In this document: positions 1 to 5,928 of the stretch, in pieces
Layout of the letters: each line of letters opens with the position of its first letter
How positions within the stretch are numbered: position 1 is the first letter of the stretch
Source: DASUSF01 sp036375275
GTDB lineage: Bacteria > Pseudomonadota > Alphaproteobacteria > Geminicoccales > Geminicoccaceae
Direction: 5' to 3'
Length of the DNA: 5,928 nt
Assembly: GCA_036375275.1 (NCBI GenBank)
Contig: DASUSF010000151.1
Coordinates: 1 to 5,928, forward strand
Made by a program: the position numbers and the translations under genes
Notes under the pieces: generated by a model
Seen by the model: only the letters and a program-made list of their open reading frames with translations
Told to the model about the DNA's origin: nothing
Databases searched by the model: none

Positions 1-147
1 AAACGGTTCGGGAAGAAGCGCGGCGCCCAGTGCGGCTGCGGGCGCGGGTGGCAGGGCGCGGACGCCGGCAAGGTCGAGCACGCGCCGAAGCCAGCGTCCC
101 GGGCTCGGTTCGATGACGACGGGAGGCCTCTTTCGCTCCGCGGGCAT
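1..147 (-). CDS. Alternative reading: N-terminus of a divergent unrecognised gene (partial, low confidence)
   Basis: On the - strand an ATG at 147-145 opens a 49-codon frame running off the left edge. The protein begins MPAERKRPPVVIEPSPGRW and continues with a Leu/Ala/Pro-rich stretch, so it reads more like a natural protein N-terminus than the opposite-strand peptide does. Against it, about 13 of 49 third positions are A or T, four of seven leucines are the rare CTT, and there is no ribosome binding site before the ATG. An in-frame GTG seven codons upstream is another possible start. If real, it would be divergent from plsY with about 62 bases between them, breaking the usual pyrC-plsY order. 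I cannot assign a function. Confidence 0.28.
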   Translation of the reverse strand, partial: MPAERKRPPVVIEPSPGRWLRRVLDLAGVRALPPAPAAALGAALLPEPF

Positions 148-222
148 GTGCCGGTCAAGCCGTTGCACGCGGCGCGCGAAGCCGCGATCCTCCGGGCAGA
201 CAAGCGGGCGTGGCCATGCTGA
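1..222 (+). CDS. Possible 3' end of an unrecognised gene upstream of plsY (partial, low confidence)
   Basis: Reading from base 1, this frame stays open for 73 codons to a TGA at 220-222. The stop overlaps the plsY ATG at 216 in the arrangement ATGCTGA, which is typical of translationally coupled neighbours. Codon composition supports coding: by hand count third positions are about 88% G/C, first about 74% and second about 60%, the ordering seen in the clear genes. The peptide is very basic, rich in Lys, Arg, Gly and Ala, with three Cys, and ends in ADKRAWPC. I recognise no family. It lacks the usual C-terminal look of dihydroorotase, which commonly precedes plsY in Alphaproteobacteria. It is mutually exclusive with the - strand reading at 1-147, and both could be wrong. 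Confidence 0.33.
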   Translation, partial: KRFGKKRGAQCGCGRGWQGADAGKVEHAPKPASRARFDDDGRPLSLRGHVPVKPLHAAREAAILRADKRAWPC

Positions 223-848
223 TCGATCCTCCGGCGGACCCGTCATTCTGGTGGCCGCTCGGCCTCGGCTTCCTGGTCGGCTACCTGATCGGCGCGATCC
301 CGTTCGGGCTTCTGCTGACCCGGGTCGCCAAGGCCGGCGACCTGCGCCTGATCGGCTCCGGCAACATCGGCGCCACCAACGTGCTCCGGACCGGGCGGAA
401 GGGCCTCGCGCTCGCGACCCTGCTGCTCGACATCGCGAAGGGGGCGCTGCCGACCTGGCTCGCGTTCCGCTATCTCGGACCGGACCTCGCCGTGCTGGTC
501 GGCCTCGGCGCGGTGCTCGGACACTGCTTCCCGTTGTGGTTGAAGTTCAGGGGCGGCAAGGGGGTGGCGACCGCCGCGGGCGTGCTGCTCGCGCTCACCC
601 CTCTGATCATGCTCCTGGTGCTCGCGCTGTTCCTCGTCGTGGTCTGGCTGACCCGCTTCGTCTCGCTCGGCTCGATCCTCGCGGCCCTCGCGGCCCCGCT
701 GCTCGCCTGGCTGTTCGAGCTCTACCAGATCCGCGACCTCTACGTGCTGATCGGGCTGGTCGTCGTGCTCAAGCACCACGCCAACATCCGGCGCCTGGCC
801 GCCGGGCGCGAGAACAAGGTGTCGTTCGGCGGCTCCCGGGCCTCCTGA
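210..848 (+). CDS. plsY: Glycerol-3-phosphate acyltransferase PlsY, acyl-phosphate dependent
   Basis: PlsY is an integral inner-membrane enzyme that moves an acyl chain from acyl-phosphate (made by PlsX) to the sn-1 position of glycerol 3-phosphate, giving lysophosphatidic acid, the first step of phospholipid synthesis. The 212-residue product has the usual family length. Conserved motif 1 is SGNIGATNVLR at residues 50-60. Motif 2 spans about 104-121 and contains GHCFPLW and the RGGKGVAT phosphate-binding loop. Motif 3 is HHANIRRL followed by GRENK at 189-203. Hydrophobic segments at about 17-37, 64-90, 93-107, 121-149, 153-170 and 177-189 fit a polytopic protein. The start could be GTG 210 or ATG 216 (two residues shorter). 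Neither has a clear Shine-Dalgarno sequence, and the ATG overlaps the upstream + frame's stop. Family assignment is secure; the start is not. Confidence 0.96.
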   Translation: MAMLIDPPADPSFWWPLGLGFLVGYLIGAIPFGLLLTRVAKAGDLRLIGSGNIGATNVLRTGRKGLALATLLLDIAKGALPTWLAFRYLGPDLAVLVGLGAVLGHCFPLWLKFRGGKGVATAAGVLLALTPLIMLLVLALFLVVVWLTRFVSLGSILAALAAPLLAWLFELYQIRDLYVLIGLVVVLKHHANIRRLAAGRENKVSFGGSRAS

Positions 849-864
849 CGATTTCGCGCGGTAG

Positions 865-893
865 TTGACGCGGCACGTCGTGCCACGCATCTT
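865..893 (+). promoter_or_regulatory. Candidate promoter for dprA, predicting a leaderless transcript
   Basis: The plsY-dprA gap holds TTGACG at 865-870, five of six matches to the sigma-70 -35 consensus, then exactly 17 bases and CATCTT at 888-893, three of six matches to the -10. If used, +1 would fall at about 900, the A of the dprA ATG. This agrees with the absence of a Shine-Dalgarno sequence before that ATG. A short inverted repeat (GGCAC, GTC, GTGCC, 872-884) lies in the spacer. The -10 match is weak, so this is inference from spacing and motif only. Confidence 0.25.
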
Positions 894-899
894 GCCGGG

Positions 900-2057
900 A
901 TGCCGAACGCGACGTCCGGGGACGAGCGGATCGCCTGGCTCCGGCTCGCCCGGACCGGCGGGGTCGGCCCGCGCACCTTCCGGAAGCTGCTCCGCCGGTT
1001 CGGCAACGCCGCCCGCGCGCTCGACAACCTGCCGCGGATCGCGCGCGAGACCGGCTCCGACCCGGATCGCTTCCGGATCTGCTCCGAGCCCGAGGCGACC
1101 CACGAGCTCGAGGCGCTCGCGGCGGCGGGCGGCAGGCTGCTGCTGCTGGGCGAGCCCGATTATCCCCTGGCGCTGCAGCAGATCGAGGACGCGCCGCCGG
1201 TGCTTTCGGCGCGCGGCGATCCCGCCCTGCTCGCGCGCCCGGCGGTCGCGCTGGTCGGCGCCCGAAACGCCAGCGGCAACGGGCGCGTGCTGGCGCAGCG
1301 CCTCGCGGCCGAGCTCGCCGGAGCCGGAATGACCGTAGTGAGCGGCCTCGCCCGCGGGATTGACACCGCGGCGCACGAAGGCGCGCTCCAGCGCGGCGCC
1401 ACGATCGCGGTGGTCGCGTCCGGGATCGACGTCGCCTATCCGCCGGAGAACGCCCTGCTGATGGAGCGGATCGCCGAGCACGGCCTGGTCGTCACCGAAC
1501 GACCGTTCGGGCGCGAGCCCCAGGCGCGCCACTTCCCGCGCCGGAACCGCGTGATCGCGGGGCTGTCGCTCGGCGTGGTGGTGGTCGAGGCGGCGCCCAA
1601 GTCGGGCTCGCTGATCACCGCGCGCCTCGCCGCCGAGCAGGGGCGCGAGGTCATGGCGGTGCCCGGCAGCCCGCTCGATCCCCGCCACCGGGGCACCAAC
1701 CGCCTGCTCCGGGAGGGCGCGACCCTGGTCGAGGACGCCGCGGACGTGCTGGAGGCGCTCCGGCCACAGCTCGCGGTTCCGGAACCGCCGCGGGCATTGC
1801 CGCGGAGGCCCGGTCCGGCGCCGCCCACGACCCCTCGACCGGCCCCTCCACCGGCGCCGGCCGCCTGCGCTGCGGGCACCGAGCCGGTGCTGGCGCGCAT
1901 CCGGACCCGGCTCGGCCCCGAGCCCCTGTTGGTTGACGAGCTGATCCGCCAGTGCCATGCCTCCAGCGCCGAGGTGCAGCACGCGCTCATGGAGCTGGAG
2001 CTCGAAGGGCGGATCGAGCGGCATCCCGGCAACCGGGTCTCCCTTGCATCCACCTGA
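900..2057 (+). CDS. dprA: DNA-processing protein DprA (Smf), RecA loader
   Basis: In family members studied, DprA binds incoming single-stranded DNA in the cytoplasm and loads RecA on it during transformation. Many bacteria not known to transform also keep the gene. The 385-residue product shows the full layout. An N-terminal helical region with a helix-hairpin-helix-like GVGPRTFRKLLRRFG lies at about 21-35. The Rossmann-like core runs from about 115 to 287 and contains VALVGARNASG (116-126), VVSGLARGIDTAAHEGAL (146-163), FPRRNRVIAGLS (212-223), SGSLITARLAAEQGRE (235-250) and GTNRLLREGATLV (265-277). A Pro/Ala-rich linker follows at about 291-327, then a DprA-type winged helix at about 328-383. 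ATG 900 gives a typical N-terminus but has no good ribosome binding site. The gene lies 51 bases after plsY and 68 before topA, all on the + strand. Confidence 0.96.
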   Translation: MPNATSGDERIAWLRLARTGGVGPRTFRKLLRRFGNAARALDNLPRIARETGSDPDRFRICSEPEATHELEALAAAGGRLLLLGEPDYPLALQQIEDAPPVLSARGDPALLARPAVALVGARNASGNGRVLAQRLAAELAGAGMTVVSGLARGIDTAAHEGALQRGATIAVVASGIDVAYPPENALLMERIAEHGLVVTERPFGREPQARHFPRRNRVIAGLSLGVVVVEAAPKSGSLITARLAAEQGREVMAVPGSPLDPRHRGTNRLLREGATLVEDAADVLEALRPQLAVPEPPRALPRRPGPAPPTTPRPAPPPAPAACAAGTEPVLARIRTRLGPEPLLVDELIRQCHASSAEVQHALMELELEGRIERHPGNRVSLAST

Positions 2058-2069
2058 CCCGGGGACATA

Positions 2070-2103
2070 TCGACCACAGGCGCCGAGGCGCCAGTCGTAA
2101 AAT
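2070..2103 (+). promoter_or_regulatory. AT-rich -10-like element and small hairpin in the topA leader
   Basis: The dprA-topA gap contains TAAAAT at 2098-2103, five of six matches to the sigma-70 -10, inside the only clearly AT-rich patch between genes. A start site near 2110 would leave a leader of about 16 bases before the topA ATG. No good -35 sits 17 bases upstream; the best match, TCGACC at 2070-2075, is 22 bases away. A short inverted repeat (GGCGC, CGAG, GCGCC) occupies 2079-2092 just upstream of the -10-like box. topA genes often have their own supercoiling-sensitive promoters, so an element here is reasonable, but the match is partial. Confidence 0.22.
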
Positions 2104-2125
2104 TCGGGCAGGGCATCGCCGCCGC

Positions 2126-4786
2126 ATGGACGTTGTCGTCGTTGAATCGCCGACCAAGGCCAAGACCATCAACAAGTACCTCGGCGACCGCTACAAGGTC
2201 CTGCCGAGCTACGGCCACGTCCGCGACCTGCCGGAGAAGGACGGCTCCGTCCTGCCGGACGAGGACTTCCGGATCATCTATCAGCCGCTCGACGAGAAGC
2301 GACAGCGGATCGCCGACATCGCGCGGGCGCTGAAGGGCGCGGAGCGCCTCTACCTCGCCACCGACCCCGACCGGGAGGGCGAGGCGATCTCCTGGCACCT
2401 GGTGGCGGCGCTCGACGAGATGGGCGCGATCAACGGCCTGCCGGTCAAGCGGGTGGTGTTCCACGAGATCACCAAGCGAGCCGTGCTCGAGGCGATGGAG
2501 CACCCGCGCGACCTCGACGAGGGCCTGATCGACGCCTACCAGGCGCGCCGGGCGCTCGATTACCTGGTCGGCTTCACCCTCAGCCCGATCCTCTGGCGGA
2601 AGCTCCAGGGCTCGCGCTCGGCCGGGCGGGTGCAGTCGGTGGCGCTGCGGCTGATCTGCGAGCGCGAGAGCGAGATCGAGGCGTTCCTCCCGCGCGAGTA
2701 CTGGAGCATCACGGGCACCTTCGCGACCCCGGAAGGGGCCGCCTTCCAGGCCCGGCTCGCGAGGCTCGACGGCAGGAAGCTCGACAAGTTCGACCTCGCG
2801 AGCGAGGCCGACGCCAGGCGCGCGCTCGAGCTGATCGAGGCCGAGCGGTTCCGGGTCCAGAGCGTCGAGAAGAAGCAGGTCCAGCGCCATCCGGCCCCCC
2901 CGTTCTCGACCTCGACCCTGCAGCAGGAGGCGTCGCGGAAGCTGGGCTTCGGCGCCAGCCGGACCATGCGGACGGCGCAGCGGCTGTTCGAGGGCATCGA
3001 CATCGGCGGCGAGACCGTCGGCCTGATCACCTACATGCGGACCGACAGCGTGCAGCTGTCGGGCGAGGCGCTGAACGCCTGCCGGCGGCACATCGGCCGG
3101 AGCTACGGCGAGAGCTACCTGCCGGAGAAGGCGCGCATCTTCAAGACCCGGACCAAGAACGCGCAGGAGGCGCACGAGGCGATCCGGCCGACCGACATGA
3201 GCCGGTCGCCGCAGACGATCGGGCGCTCCCTCGACGACGACCAGCGCCGGCTCTACGAGCTGATCTGGAAGCGCACCATCGCGAGCCAGATGGCGAGCGC
3301 GGTGCTCGACCGGGTCGTCGCCGAGCTGGCGTCCGGCGATGACCGCATCGGGTTCCGGGCGACCGGCTCGACCATCGCCTTCGATGGCTTCCTCAAGGTC
3401 TACCAGGAGGGACGGGACGATCCCGCCCAGGACGACGAGGAGGGCGAGGGGCTGCTGCCGCCGATGCGCGAGGGCGCCGGCGTGGATCGCCAGGGGGTGG
3501 AGCCGCGGCAGCATTTCACCGAGCCGCCGCCCCGGTTCTCCGAGGCCAGCCTGGTCAAGCGGCTCGAGGAGCTCGGCATCGGCCGGCCGTCCACCTATGC
3601 CAACATCATCTCGGTGCTCCAGGACCGGAACTACGTCCGGCTCGAGAGCCGGCGCTTCGTGCCGGAGGACCGCGGGCGGCTGGTCAACGCCTTCCTGGTC
3701 GCCTTCTTCGACCAGTACGTCCAGCCCGGCTTCACCGCCCGGCTCGAGGACCAGCTCGACGCGATCGCGGCGGGGGAGCGCGACTGGAAGGACCTGCTGC
3801 GCGAGTTCTGGGACCCCTTCAAGGACATCGTGGGCGAGGTCAGCGAGCGGCGGGTCGCGGAGGTGATCGAGGCGCTCAACGACTTCCTCGGCCCGCAGCT
3901 CTTCCCCGTGAAGGAGGACGGCTCCGACCCGCGCCTCTGCCCGTTGTGCAGCGAGGGCCGGCTCAGCCTCAAGCTCGGCCGCTACGGCGCGTTCGTCGGC
4001 TGCTCGAACTACCCCGACTGCCGCTTCACCCGGCCGCTCGGGGTCAAGAGCGAGGACGCCGCCGAAGAGATGGAGAAGGAGCGGCTGATCGGGGTCGACC
4101 CCGGGACGCGCGAGGAGGTCCGGCTGCTGCGCGGGCCCTACGGCCCCTACGTCCAGCTCCGCCACGGCGAGGAGGTGAAGCGGTCGTCCCTGCCGCCGAA
4201 CCTGAAGGCGGCCGACCTCGATCTCGAGACCGCGCTGCAGCTGCTCGCCCTGCCTCGCATCGTCGGCCACCATCCGGAGACGGGCAAGCCGATCGAAGCC
4301 GGGATCAACCGCTACGGGCCCTACATCAAGCACGACCGGTTCGTCCGGCTCGGGCCCGACGACGACGTGCTCACGATCGGCATGAACCGCGCCGTGGCGC
4401 TGATCGAGGAGACCAGGGGCAAGGGCCGGCCGGCCGCGAAGCCGGCGAAGGAGCTCGGGCCACACCCCAGGGACAAGAAGCCGGTGACGCTGCACGAGGG
4501 CCGCTTCGGGCCGTACGTCAAGCACGGCAAGACCAACGCCAGCCTGCCGCGCGGGATGGACGCGGCGAGCCTGACCCTCGAGGCGGCGGTCGAGCTGATC
4601 GACCGCAAGGCCGGCAAGGCGAAGCCGGGCAAGGCCGGCGGCGGAGCGGCCAAGGGCCGGGCGGCGGCCGCCGAGGCCGGCGGCAAGGCGTCCTCCGGCA
4701 GGGCCGCGCCCAAGAAGGGCGCGTCCGCGAAGAAGAAGGGCCCGGCGAAGCGCCGGCCGGCCGCGGCGGGCTCGGGCAGCGGCTGA
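2126..4786 (+). CDS. topA: DNA topoisomerase I (type IA, omega protein)
   Basis: This enzyme relaxes negative supercoils by cutting one strand through a 5'-phosphotyrosine link, countering gyrase. From ATG 2126 the product is 886 residues. The TOPRIM domain (1 to about 115) has Glu7 in VVVVESPTKAKTINKYLG and the metal-binding DPDRE at 80-84. The catalytic tyrosine is Tyr303 in GLITYMRTDS, with Arg305 matching the conserved arginine two residues later. SAGRVQSVALRLICERE (165-181) and AQEAHEAIRPT (346-356) are family hallmarks. One C4 zinc ribbon uses Cys605, 608, 626 and 632. Three Toprim_Crpt-like repeats follow, marked by GPYGPYV (670-676), NRYGPYIKH (728-736) and GRFGPYVKH (792-800), then a Lys/Ala/Gly tail (about 828-886). 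The frame is open 58 codons further upstream into dprA, but the family N-terminus begins at 2126. No strong Shine-Dalgarno sequence is visible. Confidence 0.97.
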   Translation: MDVVVVESPTKAKTINKYLGDRYKVLPSYGHVRDLPEKDGSVLPDEDFRIIYQPLDEKRQRIADIARALKGAERLYLATDPDREGEAISWHLVAALDEMGAINGLPVKRVVFHEITKRAVLEAMEHPRDLDEGLIDAYQARRALDYLVGFTLSPILWRKLQGSRSAGRVQSVALRLICERESEIEAFLPREYWSITGTFATPEGAAFQARLARLDGRKLDKFDLASEADARRALELIEAERFRVQSVEKKQVQRHPAPPFSTSTLQQEASRKLGFGASRTMRTAQRLFEGIDIGGETVGLITYMRTDSVQLSGEALNACRRHIGRSYGESYLPEKARIFKTRTKNAQEAHEAIRPTDMSRSPQTIGRSLDDDQRRLYELIWKRTIASQMASAVLDRVVAELASGDDRIGFRATGSTIAFDGFLKVYQEGRDDPAQDDEEGEGLLPPMREGAGVDRQGVEPRQHFTEPPPRFSEASLVKRLEELGIGRPSTYANIISVLQDRNYVRLESRRFVPEDRGRLVNAFLVAFFDQYVQPGFTARLEDQLDAIAAGERDWKDLLREFWDPFKDIVGEVSERRVAEVIEALNDFLGPQLFPVKEDGSDPRLCPLCSEGRLSLKLGRYGAFVGCSNYPDCRFTRPLGVKSEDAAEEMEKERLIGVDPGTREEVRLLRGPYGPYVQLRHGEEVKRSSLPPNLKAADLDLETALQLLALPRIVGHHPETGKPIEAGINRYGPYIKHDRFVRLGPDDDVLTIGMNRAVALIEETRGKGRPAAKPAKELGPHPRDKKPVTLHEGRFGPYVKHGKTNASLPRGMDAASLTLEAAVELIDRKAGKAKPGKAGGGAAKGRAAAAEAGGKASSGRAAPKKGASAKKKGPAKRRPAAAGSGSG

Positions 4787-4813
4787 GCAAGCGTGCGGCG
4801 GGCGCTGCCCGGC

Positions 4814-4821
4814 GGAAGGAG
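4814..4821 (+). promoter_or_regulatory. Ribosome binding site of rnr
   Basis: The purine run GGAAGGAG ends two bases before the ATG at 4824. It is the only obvious Shine-Dalgarno match before a start codon in this window. The AAGGAG core is unusually close to the ATG; pairing through GGAAG at 4814-4818 gives a more normal five-base gap. It supports ATG 4824 as the rnr start. Confidence 0.6.
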
Positions 4822-4823
4822 TC

Positions 4824-5928
4824 ATGGCGAAGCGGGCACGGGCGGAGAAGGAGCGGCGGGCGCCGAGCCGCGAGGACGTGCTCCGCTTCATCGCCGGCAG
4901 CGAGGGCGAGGTCACCAAGCGCGACCTGGTCCGCGCCTTCCGCCTCAAGGGGCCGGATCGCGTGGTCGTGAAGGAGATGATGCGCGATCTGGAAGCCGAG
5001 GGGCTGGTCGGCCGCGGCCATAAGCGGCGGGTGCGTCCGGCCGGCCAGCTGCCGCCGGTCGCGGTGCTCGAGGTGACCGGCACCGATCTGGATGGCGATC
5101 CGACCGCGCGGCCGGTCAAGGTCGAGGCGGGCGAAGCGGCGCCGACCGTGATCCTGGTCGATGCCGGACGGCCCGGCGCCGCGCCCGGCGTCGGCGACCG
5201 GGTGCTGGCGCGGCTGCGGCGGACCGCGGACGGCGCGTACGAAGGCCAGATCATCCGGGTCCTGCCGGCCGAGCCGACGCGCACGGTGGGCCTCCTCCGG
5301 CGGACCGCGGAGGGGCTCAGGGTCGATCCGATCGGCGCCGGGCCGGGCCGCGAGATGCGGCTCCGGTTCGAGGACGCGGGCGGCGCGGAGCCGGGCGAGA
5401 TCGTCGCGGCCGAGCGGGTGCAGGAGGCGGAGCCCGGGCTGGCGCGGGTCCGGGTCACGGAGCGTCTCGGGCGGCCCGGCGAGCCGGCGACCATCTCCCT
5501 CGCCATGGCGCACGCCTACGGCCTGCCGGTCGCGTTCCCCCCAGAGGCGGAACGGGAGGCCGAGGCGGCGCGTCCGGTCGAGCTCGGCCGGCGGCTCGAT
5601 CTCCGCCACGTCCCCCTGATCACGATCGACGGCGCCGACGCGCGGGATTTCGACGACGCCGTGTTCGCCGAGCCGGACCCGGCGCCGGACAACCCGGGCG
5701 GCCATCGGATCCGGGTCGCGATCGCCGACGTCGCGCACTACGTCCGCGCCGGCGGTCCGCTGGATCGCGAGGCCCGGCGGCGCGGCAACTCGGTCTATTT
5801 CCCGGACCGGGTGCTGCCGATGCTGCCGCATGCGCTCTCCAGCGACCTCTGCTCGCTCCGGCCCGGCGAGGACCGGGCGTGCGTGACCGTCCTGATGCGG
5901 ATCGATGGGCGCGGCCGGAAGCTCGACC
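4824..5928 (+). CDS. rnr: Ribonuclease R, N-terminal and early catalytic part (partial, runs off the right end)
   Basis: RNase R is a cytoplasmic 3'-to-5' hydrolytic exoribonuclease of the RNB (RNase II) family. It digests structured RNA in mRNA decay, rRNA quality control and, in some bacteria, trans-translation. The window holds 368 codons and one extra base, about half of a typical protein. A basic N-terminus is followed by a winged-helix region at about 16-64 (REDVLRFI to EAEGLV), then the expected cold-shock/OB region (about 75-240), which is poorly conserved. The RNB domain begins near 256. ITIDGADARDFDDAVF (266-281) carries Asp269, 275, 277 and 278, corresponding to E. coli Asp272, 278, 280 and 281. 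VAIADVAHYV (298-307), RRGNSVYFPDRVLPMLPH (319-336) and LCSLRPGEDR (342-351) are further family blocks. It lies 37 bases after topA. RNase R rather than RNase II is inferred from the winged helix and gene order. Confidence 0.94.
   Translation, partial: MAKRARAEKERRAPSREDVLRFIAGSEGEVTKRDLVRAFRLKGPDRVVVKEMMRDLEAEGLVGRGHKRRVRPAGQLPPVAVLEVTGTDLDGDPTARPVKVEAGEAAPTVILVDAGRPGAAPGVGDRVLARLRRTADGAYEGQIIRVLPAEPTRTVGLLRRTAEGLRVDPIGAGPGREMRLRFEDAGGAEPGEIVAAERVQEAEPGLARVRVTERLGRPGEPATISLAMAHAYGLPVAFPPEAEREAEAARPVELGRRLDLRHVPLITIDGADARDFDDAVFAEPDPAPDNPGGHRIRVAIADVAHYVRAGGPLDREARRRGNSVYFPDRVLPMLPHALSSDLCSLRPGEDRACVTVLMRIDGRGRKLD

Noticed and set aside
163..191. A possible promoter for plsY, TTGCAC with 17-base spacing to GATCCT.
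   Set aside because: Both boxes match only three of six positions, which is not better than chance.
113..868. A + strand frame overlapping plsY.
   Set aside because: It is out of frame with plsY, its product is Arg/Pro-rich, and plsY has all its family motifs in the other frame.
243..2024. A 593-codon - strand open frame across plsY and dprA.
   Set aside because: It is antisense to two clear genes, crosses their boundary, and has a biased composition without domains.
1952..2125. A 58-codon upstream extension of topA from an ATG at 1952.
   Set aside because: It overlaps the dprA winged-helix coding region in another frame and has no topoisomerase homology. The conserved N-terminus MDVVVVESPTKAKT starts at 2126.
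4799..4811. A CGGGC, GCT, GCCCG hairpin between topA and rnr as a terminator.
   Set aside because: The stem is only 5 bases and no T tract follows. It abuts the rnr ribosome binding site, so read-through is more likely, and such stems are expected by chance here.
1436..5506. A 1356-codon open frame on the - strand spanning dprA, topA and rnr.
   Set aside because: Its translation is low-complexity, rich in Arg, Ala, Pro and Gly, and matches no family. It lies opposite three well-conserved genes. Stop codons are rare in every frame at this GC content, so it is a shadow.
1..5928. Mobile elements, CRISPR arrays, tRNA genes, or a novel defence or biosynthetic system.
   Set aside because: No direct-repeat arrays, transposase-like proteins, cloverleaf-like sequence or unfamiliar gene cluster is visible. 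Apart from the left edge, the window is fully occupied by four housekeeping genes.

Overview
The window looks like a piece of chromosome from a very GC-rich alphaproteobacterium. By eye it is about 70% G+C, with codon third positions almost always G or C in the clear genes. All recognisable genes lie on the + strand in the order plsY - dprA - topA - rnr, a housekeeping neighbourhood familiar from Alphaproteobacteria, where pyrB-pyrC usually stand just upstream. That order, the high GC3 and the TopA and RNase R family features point to this class. I cannot name a genus.

Layout: positions 1-222 are an ambiguous left edge. A + frame is open from base 1 to a stop at 222 that overlaps the plsY start, and a competing - strand frame would begin at 147 and leave the window. 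Neither resembles a known family, and in particular neither looks like the end of dihydroorotase (PyrC). plsY (210-848) encodes the membrane glycerol-3-phosphate acyltransferase. After 51 bases comes dprA (900-2057), the RecA/SSB-linked DNA-processing protein of natural transformation. After a 68-base gap with the most AT-rich patch of the window comes topA (2126-4786), encoding DNA topoisomerase I with one C4 zinc finger, three C-terminal repeats and a Lys/Ala tail. After 37 bases rnr (RNase R) starts at 4824 and runs off the right end with its catalytic aspartates present.

The genes are co-directional with short gaps, so some co-transcription is plausible. Their products do not form one pathway: they cover phospholipid synthesis, DNA uptake and recombination, supercoil relaxation and RNA decay. 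No gap between recognised genes exceeds 70 bases, and I see no tRNA, rRNA, CRISPR, insertion sequence or phage feature. I do not see an undescribed system here. The points most worth a second look are the unassigned left edge, a possible leaderless promoter exactly placed for dprA, and the topA leader.
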